Shown: positions 22,465 to 33,345 of the stretch, piece by piece
Numbering within the stretch: the stretch's first letter is position 1
Layout of the letters: each line of letters begins with the position of its first letter
Source of the DNA: Erinaceus europaeus
Taxonomy: Eukaryota; Chordata; Mammalia; Eulipotyphla; Erinaceidae
DNA: 64,000 nucleotides
Direction of reading: 5' to 3'
Assembly: GCF_950295315.1 (NCBI RefSeq)
Contig: NC_080171.1
Span: 34,758,698-34,822,697, forward strand
Program-made: the position numbers and the translations under genes
The notes under the pieces: generated by a model
What the model was told of the DNA's origin: nothing
Seen by the model: only the letters and a program-made list of their open reading frames with translations
Database searches by the model: none

Positions 22465-23262
22465 AATCCCAGAGGGCCAATGGACATATAAGAAAGTCAC
22501 TGACTATCAGAGAAATGTAAATAAAGACCACAAGATACCACTTTATACCTATGAAAATTTCACATATTAGAAAGAACAGTCACAACAAATATTGGAGAGG
22601 ATGCACAGAAAGGGGGACACTTTTGCACTGCTGGTGGGACTGTAGATTGGTCCATCCCTTTGAAAAACAATCTGGATATGTCTTAGAAGATTAGAAATGG
22701 ACTGACTCTATATCCCAGCAGTTTCTTCTTGGGATTTATTGAAAGCAAACAAAAAACACCTATCAAAAGAGATCTATAAAGACCTATGTTTATAGCAGCA
22801 CAATTTGTAACAGCCCAAACAGAAAACTTTGAAACCAGATGTCCAATAACGGATGGCTAAGAAAAAAGTGTGGTCTGTATATACAAAGAGATACTACTCA
22901 ACTGTTCAGAGTTAACTCAGAATTTGAAGGCATCATTTTAGGTGAGATAATACCAAAAGATGTGGATAAATACTTAATGATTTCATTTATAGGTGGAAAT
23001 AAAGACAAGGAAAACACAAAGTGAAACTTGAACTGGATGTAATATACTGTACCAAAGAGAAGGACTCTGAGGAAGGAGGTTAGGGGAATGGGGGTAAAGA
23101 GAAGCTTGGAGTCCTGTTGTAAGATGATGCAAAAGGCCCTAAGGTGATTGTGAGAGCATTTCTGTAGAGAACATCCACTATGAGATGCGAAACTACCCAT
23201 GTGTCAACAATTGCACTGTAAACCATTAATTCCCTAATAAAAACTATAAAGAAAGAAAATCT
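22465..23262 (+). mobile_element. Old LINE-1 3' end, plus strand
   Basis: In plus orientation this reads as the last part of L1 ORF2 and its 3' UTR: ATTGGAGAGGATGCACAGAAA (22591 on), CACTGCTGGTGGGACTGTA, TATAGCAGCACAATTTGTAAC and GATGTCCAATAACGGATGG are standard L1M landmarks. It ends with an A-rich tail at 23235-23262. Its 3' UTR differs from the 2324-3590 family, so it comes from an older L1 lineage. Confidence 0.88.
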
Positions 23263-25285
23263 AAATTTCATTGACATATGTGTTACACATTTTCCAGCAA
23301 AATAAAGTTTCTAAGATAAAAGAGTTGCTTCATTATTTGTTTCTGTATTTCCTATTTCCATGGTACTTTGGGATCAATATAAGGAGATCAAGAAAATATG
23401 AAACAGTAGAGAAAAATCTGGCTACAGGAAGAATATTTGTTGTAATTTTTTGATAACTGTACGTACAATGCAAATATATTTATGATATTCTTCTAAATGA
23501 GAGATTATGGACTGAACTTTGGAGAGTAAAGGACAAATTGGATCTCTAAAGTCTTTTTGTCTGTCATCTCCATCACTTCTTGAGATATATTGAGTTGCAA
23601 TAGACTTCAGTAACTCAAGGGTTAGAAAGTCTAGTACTTTCCACTAAGGTTTTACGTCACAATTGCAAAGAAGTCATCACTTTTAAACTGTCATCAAATT
23701 CCTTATTAAACTATACTGTTTGGTTCTATTTAGCTCTTGACTACCAGTTATGAAATGGGGAAAATTTTATTGGGAAAGAATTGTTTGGTTATAAATAGGA
23801 TATTTTTAAACATTAATAGGATAATTTTAAACATTAATATAGAAGTTAATTGATTAACAGAATTTAATTGACTGAATAAAGAGGGAAGCTGATTGTTTCG
23901 AAGTGTTATATCTTTATAACTGAAAATGGAAGTTTAAAATGCTATTTTAGTCAGATTAATAAAATTTCTACTTGTATTTCTCTAATATACTATCTTCTCC
24001 TTATGCTTCTGTTAAAATATGGGATTATCATAATTTGCTGTATCTTTGGAATGTTGGTCAGACAAATTCTAAACAGGATAACCACATGGAACCACATATA
24101 GTTAAATCTTAAGTACTATGAAAATTTGTTGGATACCAAACTAATTAGCAAGTATGTGGTTAGCCAAATTGAATCATAAATGAAGATAGTGTTTGGTAAC
24201 CACTGGGACATTGTGATCTAGGCATAGCTATTTTGGCTTTGATTCTCCTCTCTTAATCTCTCAGAGACAAAATGTTTACATTCTGTGATTATACTTCTAG
24301 CTCTACACCAAATTATGGTCTGCATTTTTAAATTTCAGTCTCTTCTGAAAGACTGTTGCTTTATCTTTTTTTTAATTTGCCTTTCAACCTTATGTTTGAG
24401 AATTAGATAGACTTCCTAAACCATAGACTAAAGGAAAAGAAAAAAAAATTAAACATTAGCCATAATAAATAGGTTTTGTAAAAGTTTTAAATCCCACTAC
24501 AGCTAATCAGTTTGAACAAGACATTTAGACTGTAAATAGCATTTTAAAGTAAACAGAGCTTTATACAAAGTGACAGTTTGAATTACATTTTCTGCTTCCA
24601 AGTGTGAGAAAATTAACGTACCAAAAAAAGTGCCTACTATTTAAAGACATCTTGCTCCAGACATATTTAACAACTGAGATTTACAGTGGGTAGACTGCTG
24701 AAGTGTCTCATCATTAAATTAAATACTGTACATTAGAAACAGATGTAGTCCTGAAAGTTTTGCATGACAACATTGTTTTGCAATTTTCCAATTAAGACAT
24801 TGCTAAAACTGCAAACAGAATTAAGCAGGTCAACTATCTCACCTTATTCATGGAAAAGGCAAGTGGTGAGTTTTGAGAAGGCATACTATGGTAGTTTGAA
24901 ATGACAATCTTTGAGATTTTTTTTTTCAATGATTAGCAAATTCACAAAAGTACTAAGTTAAAATACTACTCATGTCTTAATACATTTAGATTTTTAGGAA
25001 ACTAGTGTTATAAACTATAATGATATTAAAAAAGCAAATAAAAATGCAGTGAAAAGTTATACTATTTTTTAATAAATGAGAAAAATACTTATAATAAACC
25101 TAGAAATTAACTTTCAAAAAATTTTACGTAAAAGAAAGTGGAAGTATAATTGAAAAAGATAAGTGTATAAGAAGGAAAATGATTTATTGCCTTGGATATT
25201 GCTGCTATGGTTCACTTAAGACTGTTATTTTCACATTTGCTTTATTAACCATAAAGTGATCTATTAGTATTTTGCAAAAAAAGGA
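23263..25285. other. Unique AT-rich DNA
   Basis: No repeat or gene recognised over 2 kb. The stretch 24440-24800 has the irregular, non-repetitive AT-rich texture often seen in conserved enhancers, with no stronger evidence. Confidence 0.45.
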
Positions 25286-25287
25286 AT

Positions 25288-25316
25288 ATATATATATACA
25301 TATATATATATATATT
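25288..25316 (+). repeat. (TA)n microsatellite
   Basis: Alternating TA units with one CA interruption. Confidence 0.9.
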
Positions 25317-25474
25317 GAAGTCATGCTGTCCTAAAAAAAAAGTCCTCAAAAGCAATTTACTATCAGACTCTGCTATACAAATGAGATTTTAAAAATGAAA
25401 ATTTTATATTATAGAATATTACATACTGGAATCTTCTGATGAAATGAAATGTCTTTTAAAGTTAGTAAATCAGT

Positions 25475-25605
25475 GATCTGGAGGTTGGCACAGTAGATAA
25501 GGCATTGGACTCTCTGACATGAGATCCCAAGTTTAAGCATTGGCATTGCAGGTATCATAGTCATACTCTGGTTCTCTCTCTCCTCTCCTTTCATAAAAGT
25601 CAGTG
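25475..25605 (+). mobile_element. SINE group E
   Basis: It contains GGTTGGCACAGTAGATAAGGC, then CATGAGATCCCAAG, and a CTGGTTCTCTCTCTCC tail. The A-tail is nearly lost. Confidence 0.82.
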
Positions 25606-27108
25606 ACCTTATCAATTACTATAAATCAACTTAAAACATTAACAAATCAGACATTTTCTGGAATCAAGGAGGAATCTTCTCTGCCTAGTCTTTTCTATCC
25701 TTGCCATTCTTAAATATGTAACAAATAAAATCTTTTTTATTTAACTATAGTCCATATATCCTTTAGTCCATCATCCATTGATTTTCATATGAATTTTTTA
25801 CTGGGAGTATTCTGTTTCAAAAATCAAATAATAAAAATATTATTTGATGGACACAGTTAAGGTTCTTTACCTAGATATATGTATTTTTATTCCAAAAATA
25901 ATTTTTCAGACATCACTTTTCACTGAACAACTGATAAATTTCTAAGTGACACCAGATGACTGGCCTCATTTAACAACTACTCAACTGCAGAATAAAGTTG
26001 AACTTCTGAATTAACTTCTCATTCTTTAAAAAAAAAAGGTAGGCCAATAAAAAATAGCACCATTATATTCTGATTATCATAACTTTGAAATAATATCAAA
26101 TGGAAAAAGTTATCCAGACAGCTTATAATTCACAACTGTTAGTTTGCAGTTGTCTCAATTAGTTTGGATGACTGGAGTTAAATAAGTTAACAATGCTGTT
26201 ATACATGAATAGAGGTTTTTGGGGAGGGAAACATGTATATATTATGAAAGGCAGACACATGTTTAAAGCATTGCCATAAATTAGAAATGTATGACTCAGC
26301 TTGATGTTTTGAAATCATTAAACTTTGTGAATCATTTTCAAATAATAAAGTTGAAGTTAAACTTTAAGCTTACTTTACTAATATATTTATCCTTATATCC
26401 TTTAAATTCAGGCACAGATTAATGGAAACTACACTTTTAAATTTCAGAGTTATGTACACTTTTAAGTTACCAAAAAGAAATTTATATAGTGTATTTTTCC
26501 TTCCCAGTCTTTTGTTTATTTAAAGAGTATTCTAAATCTATAGCTGTATTTTTTGTATAAACTGAAAATTTTTCTTTAAGTATAAACAGTATAAAAAGTA
26601 TCTTCTGGTACTGGGTCAAATCCCTAATCACACAACATTGTGTAGTTTCTAAAATTAGCAAATTAAATAGATAAATAAATTCCCATCTAACAAAGACTTT
26701 AAAAAAAAGGTGGCCTACAAATACCTTCAGAGATTTTGCAAGATATTTATATATGAATCAAATGTGATCTCTCTTTAAGTTGTGCTTAAGATAGGAAGCA
26801 CTTCCATATTTGATTTCTAACTTAATTGGTATTTGATGCATTAAAATCTGCAGAAAGCCCACCTATGATAAGCAGTCTAATATTTGTGGTCTCGCTTGGT
26901 AAACTATGCCAAGTCCATGAAAATCATATTATCATAGTTAGATCCAGGCTAACCACATGGAGTTCTTTCTCTCTCCATAATCACATAATTATATTATTTT
27001 TATCTTAAAGCATACTTTAAGGAACATTTTCTCTATGGTTTATTATTAAAAAATCATGCCTTCTTAAAGTCTCTTTGTAAGCCAAAAAATTCACATGTTA
27101 TGCATTAT
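25606..27108. other. Unique AT-rich DNA
   Basis: No gene, RNA or repeat family recognised; only short A-runs. Confidence 0.5.
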
Positions 27109-27122
27109 AGAAAACTATTTTT

Positions 27123-28172
27123 ATTTATTTATTTTAAAAAAAGGAGACATTAACAAAACTGTAAGATAGGAGAGGTACAACTCCACACAATTCCCACCAC
27201 CAGATCTCTATATCCCATCCCCTCCCCTCCCCTGGTAGCTTTCCCATTCTTTATCCCTCTGGGAGTATGGACCCAGGGTCATTGTGGGTTGCAGAAGGTG
27301 GAAGGTCTGGCTTCTGTAATTGCTTCCCCGCTGAACATGGTTGTTGACTGTCTATCCATACTCCCAGTCTGCCTCTCTCCTTCCCTAGTAGGGTGGGTCT
27401 CTGGGGAAGCAGAGCTCCAGGAGATATTGGTGGGGTCATCTGTCCAAGGAAGTCTGGTTGGCATCATACTGGCATCTGGAACCTGGTGGCTGAAAAGAGA
27501 GTTAACATATAAAGCCAACCAAATTGTTGAACAATTATGGACCTAAAGGCTGGAATAGTGCAAATGAAGTGTTGGGGGGTACTCACTGCATACTATTGTG
27601 TACTCTTGCTTTCAGGTATATATTTTGCCCTAGTCTACGGGTACATGTGAACATATGCTCTATCTCACGGGACCTAGTTTATATCTAGGTTTTGGGACTT
27701 TGTTAGGAAGTGAACTGCCTGGAATGGAATTAGAGAATACTATGAAAGGAAAGGTCTCACCTGAGTAATGAAGCTGAAGGGTTGTCATTCCACACCTGAA
27801 GTCTCTGGACACAGTCTGAAGTGAAGCATGCTGAGGTGGCTGCCTTGATTAGGTTGTGATCGGTGGATGCAATATTATTTGATATGAATTGAGAGAAGCA
27901 TGCAGGAATGTGGACCCCACCCTAAGGTTCCAGGACTGGGAGAAATATAGGCTCTATAGTGGAAATGTGAGGTTCCTTCTGTCTTAGGGTTCAAGAAGAC
28001 AATGGATAATTATTGTTTATCATCACATTTTTTGGTGTTTGGGTTAACTTTGAAAAGTCCTTTTGTTAGGATTTGCTGTATAATACCCAGCATCTTGTAT
28101 ATAGCTGTGCCAAGGGTTGCTTCTATTTTTCCTGGCCTAGGCTTTTGAGAGAGTCAACATATAAAACACTCA
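27123..28172 (-). mobile_element. LINE-1 3' UTR, 5'-truncated insertion
   Basis: This is a minus-strand L1 3' end of 1.05 kb, closely matching 2324-3360 of the nested L1. It carries a poly(A) (T-rich on plus, 27119-27145). The flanking copies AGAAAACTATTTTT at 27109-27122 and AGAAAACAATTTTT at 28174-28187 fit a TSD at a TTTT/AA endonuclease site. It contains 3' UTR only, with no coding part. Frames of 62, 79 and 85 residues are shadows. Confidence 0.92.
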
Positions 28173-28186
28173 GAGAAAACAATTTT

Positions 28187-28231
28187 TTTATCACTAGAAG
28201 TCCAATGCGCTATCCATTGTGCAACAGAGCC
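28187..28231 (-). pseudogene. Retro-inserted 5' fragment of tRNA-Arg(TCT)
   Basis: The minus strand starts GGCTCTGTTGCACAATGG and continues GCGCATTGGACTTCTAG: the 5' half of a tRNA-Arg(TCT), through acceptor strand, D arm and anticodon stem with anticodon TCT. After TCTAG comes TGA, then TAAA. Known mammalian tRNA-Arg(TCT) genes carry an intron just after the anticodon, so the copy seems to come from the unspliced precursor and to stop a few bases into the intron. The insert is flanked by perfect 14-bp copies GAGAAAACAATTTT at 28173-28186 and 28232-28245. It is a pseudogene: the 3' half and B box are absent. Confidence 0.85.
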
Positions 28232-28312
28232 GAGAAAACAATTTTAATGGGTCAATTTCTGTGCAGCTTTAACTAAGGTCTAGGAACTCTATCAGATTTT
28301 CAGTGATATTTA

Positions 28313-28672
28313 TTTATTTATTTGCCTCCTGGGTTATTGCTGGGGCTCAGTGCCTGCACTATAAACTCACTCTTCCTGGAAGCTATTTTTTTTCTCTTTT
28401 CTTGCCCTTGTTGTTTATCATGTTGTTACTATATTGTTGTTATTACTGTCATTGTTGTTGCATAGGACAGAGAGAAATCGAGAGAAGAATGGAAGACAGG
28501 GGGAGAAAAAGACACCTGCAATATATTCATATATGAATTTATCTATAATTCACCGCTTGTGAAGCGAATCCCCTGCAGGTGGGGAGCCTGGAGCTCAAAC
28601 CAGGATCCTAACGCCTGGTCCTTGCACTTCGAGTCATGTGTGCTTAAACTGCTGTACTACCGCCTGGCCCTC
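28313..28672 (-). mobile_element. SINE group D, long form with extra 3' module
   Basis: A perfect 14-bp TSD TTCAGTGATATTTA lies at 28299-28312 and 28673-28686. On the minus strand: head GGGCCAGGCGGTAGTACAGC, B-box region, group A-like body, CAATAACA-rich spacer, then the added module mirrored at 28318-28385 (plus-strand GGTTATTGCTGGGGCTCAGT). It shows the full order head-body-tail-module. Confidence 0.93.
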
Positions 28673-28748
28673 TTCAGTGATATTTAGAAAGGGATGCAGC
28701 TGAATAACAGACTTTACTAAGATAATTGATAAGTACTGGATGTTAGTA

Positions 28749-28772
28749 AAAAAAACAAAACAAAACAAAACA
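28749..28772 (+). repeat. (AAAAC)n short repeat
   Basis: Four to five AAAAC units. Confidence 0.85.
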
Positions 28773-28854
28773 TTATTACTCTCAATATCAAACATGTCTG
28801 TCTCAAGAGGTAAAGAGTCAGGCATTTGAGATAATATTTTAAAAAGTTGTTCTC

Positions 28855-28957
28855 TGTTGTGGCCTGGTAGGGGCTCAGCAGTAGGATACAAGACTTGTAT
28901 GCATGAGTTTCCAGGTTCTAATTCAGGCACTGCATATGCTGTAGTTTGCTTTGGATC

Positions 28958-28995
<38 letters not shown>
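28855..28995 (+). mobile_element. SINE group E with expanded (CT)n
   Basis: The head GGCCTGGTAGGGGCTCAGC, GCATGAGTTTCCAGGTTCTA and GGATCCTCTCCTCTCTC are followed by about sixteen CT units (28962-28994) that expanded from the SINE body. Confidence 0.72.
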
Positions 28996-28999
<4 letters not shown>

Positions 29000-29003
29000 T
29001 CAT

Positions 29004-29049
29004 ATGTAATTATTCATTCGTTTCATATGAAATGAATGAATAATTACAT
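29004..29049. repeat. 46-bp near-perfect palindrome
   Basis: The sequence ATGTAATTATTCATTC, then GTTTCATATGAAAT, then GAATGAATAATTACAT reads the same on both strands except for one base pair. It has no spacer (centre CATATG at about 29026). It lies between two SINEs. Confidence 0.9.
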
Positions 29050-29064
29050 CTTTAAAGAATAAAT

Positions 29065-29290
29065 ATAAAGGGGGCCAAGTGGTGCTACAGCTGGTGGAGC
29101 ACACATGCTATCATGCTCAAGGACCCCGGTGCAAGCTGTGGTCTCCATCTGCAAAGAGGAAGTTTCACACCTAGTGAATCGGTGCTGCAGGAGTCTTTTT
29201 CTTGCCCTCTCTGTCTCTCCCTCCCTTCTCAATTCCTCTCTGTCTCTATCTAAAATGAATAAATAGAAATAAAATTTAAATAAATATATA
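29065..29290 (+). mobile_element. SINE group B
   Basis: Head GGGGGCCAAGTGGTGCTACA, body CTTGCCCTCTCTGTCTCTCC, end CTCTGTCTCTATCTAAAATG, then an AATAAA-rich tail. Confidence 0.88.
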
Positions 29291-29715
29291 CTAGTATTCC
29301 CTTTCTACAGAAACTGTTATTAGCTGTTATAAATGGAGGAAGAGAGGTAGTTTCAATCTGTAAGAAGTCTATTTGCCTATTAATAAATTTTATCTTCTAC
29401 CTCAATATGTGATAGTGTAAACACATGGGTTATAAATAGAAAATTTGGTAGTTATTATTTGATCTCTTGAAAATTGTTAGTATTTCTCTATCAATTGATT
29501 ATCTTAGAGATACTAATTTGCCTAATTTGGACTTTAAACAATAGAAATGAATAACAAAGACACAACTCATAGTAAGCATAGAAGTCCTAGGGATGCATAA
29601 GTATATGCAATGAGAATCCCATTCAACCACACTGAGAACATAAAGGCATGGCAACTGTCAAAGGGTTTTGGTTACATTTATTTTCTTTTTGTGAAACTGG
29701 TAGATAGAAAACAGA
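29291..29715. other. Unique AT-rich DNA
   Basis: No feature recognised. Confidence 0.5.
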
Positions 29716-29721
29716 GTTTAA

Positions 29722-30015
29722 AAAGGAGGTCTAGAGGACAGGTGGTGGCCCACCTGGTGAAGTGCACATGGTACTAATCACAAGGACCTGTACAAGGATC
29801 CCATTTCTAGCCCACCAGCTCCCCACCTGCAGGGGGCAGTCACTTCATGAACGGTGAAACAGGTCTGCAAGTGTCTACCTTTCTCTCTCCCTCTCTATCC
29901 CCAGCTCCTCTCTCAAATTCTGTCCTATCCAATAAAATGGAAAAAATGACAGCCAGGAGCAGTGGGTTTGTAGTGCAGACACCGAGCCCCAGCAATAACC
30001 CTGAAGGAAGAAAAA
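29722..30015 (+). mobile_element. SINE group D
   Basis: Head GGACAGGTGGTGGCCCACC, body with CTCCCCACCTGCAGGGG, TCCTATCCAATAAAATGG, and the 3' module GACAGCCAGGAGCAGTGG ... GAGCCCCAGCAATAACCC. It shows the added module in plus orientation. Confidence 0.92.
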
Positions 30016-30714
30016 AAGGGGTGGCTATAAGAAATATGGAGAAATGCTCATTTAAGTTCCTTTTATGATTTTGTATTTACCTATTTTATTTACATTCAAT
30101 AGGGAAAGGGAATTAGAAAAAATATATATACATATATACAGATTATATGTACATATGAACATTTTTAGCTAAATTATCAAGTTCTTGCTAACTAAGCCTA
30201 CATTTTCATACTGTTTCTACAATTTGTGTGAAGTGGGATCATTATAACTATATATTGATTATGAAAAACTGAATATGTGCACTATAACTCCTCCAAGTTG
30301 TAAAAGGAAAATGCTATAATCAGTGAGTTGATAGACATAAATTAAATTTAACTTAAGAAATAAAAAATATTTTATATTTGAGCTGTGGGAACTGTATTTT
30401 AATATTATTTCTGAAGATTTTTACTTTTATTTTTTAATAGCAAAAGAAATTCATGCTCATTATAGAATTAGAAGTGTCAGTGATGAGAAAGTAAAATAAA
30501 GTTTAAATTGACATTCTCTCAATACACAGTGGTATTCTCTTAATATCCCGAGAAACAATTTTATATGTATCTATGTTTACTCATTCATTAAATGTCTACT
30601 CAGAATCAAAAGATATATCAGAAGAGGAAACATACAACATCCTCAAACACTTCTGATATTTAATAAGACAAGCCAAACAAATATTAAAGCAAAACAGTTT
30701 AAAATAGTGCCTCT

Positions 30715-30715
<1 letters not shown>
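30016..30715. other. Unique AT-rich DNA
   Basis: No feature recognised beyond short AT alternation at 30119-30140. Confidence 0.5.
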
Positions 30716-30786
<71 letters not shown>

Positions 30787-30815
30787 TGAAGAGAGAGAGA
30801 GAAGGAGAGAGAGTA
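30716..30815 (+). repeat. Compound (CA)n-(GA)n microsatellite
   Basis: About fifteen CA units (30717-30746) are followed by GA-rich repeats to 30812. The 77-residue minus frame rich in serine and leucine is this repeat read through. Confidence 0.95.
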
Positions 30816-31394
30816 CAGTATAAACTCATAAATGCTGTGGAGTAAAATGAAACTGAAAATGGGCCTAGGAAATATGGGAATTCAGTTTTAAATAGTTGGC
30901 AGGTAAATCTTTATAGATATGGGAGTTAAGTAGGTCACTAGAGGAAGTGAAGAGACAAATCCATATGGGGGTCTGCTGGAAGTGTTCTAGGTAAGGGCCA
31001 ATTTAGAGTCCCAAGATGAAAATATTCCCACTGGGTAAGAGTTGCAAAAGGAAACACAAAATCAAAACTAATATATACAATATATTGCAGCTATTTTTTC
31101 TCCAACCAATAGAATGTTTACAGAGGTGTTCTGTTTCCAAATGTTCAGTACTTTCCTAGATTTCTCGTTGCTAATCTCCAATTTGATTTTATTGTGGTCA
31201 GAGAATATAGCAAAGAAAAGAGATACTGGATAACTTTAGAAAAGATTTCTCTTTTAGATTTTAGTCAGAGGAATCTTTATCCCTCTCATGTTCATGTTTG
31301 CTTTTTCAATGCTGTTTTTCTTTACTTAATTCTATCAAATTTTGCTTTTTTTTTTTTGCAAAGAACATATCCGGTTCTTAAACATATACAAATC
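30816..31394. other. Mostly unique DNA
   Basis: No gene recognised. A short L1-like minus-strand segment may lie at 31125-31330 (TTTTCAATGCTGTTTTTC and similar), too diverged to call. Confidence 0.4.
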
Positions 31395-31395
31395 T

Positions 31396-31691
31396 AAGGA
31401 GTTGAGCAGTAGCGCAGTGGGTTAAGCGCACGTGGTGCAAAGCACAAGGACTAGCATAAGGATCCGGGTTCAAGCCCCCGGGGCCCCCACCTGCAAGGGA
31501 GTCACTTCACAGGTGGTAAAGCGGGTCTGCAGGTGTCTATCTTTCTCTCTCCCTCTCTGTCTTCCCCTCCTCTCTCCATTTCTCTCTGTCCTATCCAACA
31601 ACAACAACATCAATAACAATAACAATAATAACTACAACAATAAACAAGGGCAACAAAAGGAAATAAATAAATATTTAAAAAATAAAAATAA
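31396..31691 (+). mobile_element. SINE group A, full length
   Basis: Head GGAGTTGAGCAGTAGCGCAG, GGGTTCAAGCCCCCGG B-box region, body, TCCTATCCAACAACAACAA, long CAATAA tail. Imperfect TSD (AACATATACAAATCT at 31381 and AACATACAACTCT at about 31692). Confidence 0.92.
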
Positions 31692-31804
31692 AACATACAA
31701 CTCTGTTATGTCTTTGTCACAAAATGACTTTTACCCATATGAAGTCTCAGTTAAATTTTAGTGATGCTTATGTATTAAACTTGGTTTTATCTGTTACATC
31801 TATT

Positions 31805-32066
31805 AGTATTTATTTATTGCCATCGGAGTTATTGTTGGAACTTGACACCTGCATGACAATTCTACCACTCCTTGTGGACATTTATTTTTTTTCCTGATAT
31901 AAAGAAAGAGAGTTGAGGGAGAGAATAAGAGAGAAAAGAAAACATTTGTAGCACTTTTTCTTCTCTCTTGAAGCTTCCTCCCTGCAAGCGGGGACTGGGG
32001 ACTTGATCCTGGGTCCTTGTGCATGGTAGTGTGTGTACTCTACCAAGTGCATCACCACCTAGCTCC
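31805..32066 (-). mobile_element. SINE group D, long form
   Basis: The mirrored 3' module is at 31808-31870 (GGAGTTATTGTTGGAACTTG), then a GAGAGAGAA body, then the mirrored head at 32058. It is diverged. Confidence 0.82.
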
Positions 32067-32207
32067 AGTATATTTAAAAATCTAGTTTATTTGTTAGTGT
32101 AATTACATCAGCCTTCTTTTGCTTAGTTGCTTGCATGATATACATTTCTTCATTAAAGTACTTTGGTTTTTCTGTGCTCTTAAGTTTGAAGATACAGAAA
32201 GCTAGGA

Positions 32208-32237
32208 GATGGATAGATGGATAGATAGGTAGGTAGG

Positions 32238-32282
<45 letters not shown>

Positions 32283-32284
32283 GA
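32208..32284 (+). repeat. (GATA)n / (GGTA)n microsatellite
   Basis: GATG and GGTA variants at the left grade into about twelve clean GATA units. Confidence 0.95.
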
Positions 32285-32414
32285 ATAGATGCTAGGTTGT
32301 TTTAACATACTTTGCCTTAAAATTTCCACATTTTCCATTTTTATTTAAAGTATATTCTGTTTGCTATCACTGAAACTTTTATCCTTTTGTATGTTTTAAT
32401 TGGGCTTTAAGATT

Positions 32415-32712
32415 TTTTATTGATTATTTAATTTATTGTTTATTGCCACCAGGATTATCACTGTACTTGGTGCTGGCATTCTGAATCCACAGCTTCAGGA
32501 AGCCATTTTTCCTTTTTTAATTTATATTTTATTGGATAAAACAGAGAGAAATTGAGAAGATGTAAGGAGATAGAAAAGGGTAAAGATAGACACCTGAAGA
32601 CTTTTGCACTGCTTGTGAAGCATGCCTCTTGCTGGTGGGAAGCAGGGGTTCAAACTTTAGTCCTTGTGGATAGCAATACATGCATTTAATGGGGTGTGCC
32701 TCTGCCTAGCCT
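32415..32712 (-). mobile_element. SINE group D, long form
   Basis: The mirrored module starts near 32438 (TTATTGCCACCAGGATTATC), the body contains TAAAACAGAGAGAAATTGAG, and the head mirror ends GCCTCTGCCTAGCCTC. Confidence 0.82.
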
Positions 32713-32719
32713 CTTAATT

Positions 32720-32945
32720 ATTTTATTTTCATTGCTACAGATAGAAATAGAAAATTAAATGTAGTAGGGACTTAGTGAGAGAGACAGGCAGAGAGAAAGA
32801 GAGACAGAGATGGAGGGAAGGAGACCTGTAGCATTGCTTCACCATTTAGAAAGCTTCCCCCCTGCAGGTGGGAATCAGAGGCTTGAGCCTAAATCTTTGA
32901 GCATGATATCATGTGCACTCTACTAGGTGCACCGTTATCTGACCC
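32720..32945 (-). mobile_element. SINE group B
   Basis: T-rich tail at the left, AGAGACAGGCAGAGAG body, CCCCCCTGCAGGTGGG near 32862, and the head mirror ACTAGGTGCACCGTTATCTG at the right. It abuts the preceding group D SINE. Confidence 0.85.
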
Positions 32946-33084
32946 CAGGCTTTAAATGTCTACCATTTAATAATTTTGATATGGTTCAATTTATATATTT
33001 CATTTTGGGGTAATTGTCTTTGTTTCATTTAGCTTTTAATACTACTTTTCTTGTTCTTTGGATTATCTGTTCCCCTGCTTTGTT

Positions 33085-33345
33085 TCTTAAATCCTACATG
33101 TATGTGAAATAAGTCTGAAAGAAAACACAATACGAATGGTCTCACTTACCTGTGGTATTGAGGAAAGAAAGCAAGGGGACACAAAGGGTGAAACGTATAA
33201 ACCCTTGGATAATAACTATAGTCCTGGGGTTACCAGAGGACAAAAATAGACAAAAGCAAAATAGAACATCGTGAATGGTAGAACTGTGTTCAGGTCTCTC
33301 TCACACATAAACACTGAAAAACAATCTAGCAAAAGCAAACAAACT
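33085..33345 (+). mobile_element. Old LINE-1 3' end fragment
   Basis: GTGAAATAAGTCTGAAAGAAA (33105 on) and ACGAATGGTCTCACTTACCT correspond to the end of ORF2 and start of 3' UTR of old L1s. No clear poly(A) remains. Confidence 0.65.
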
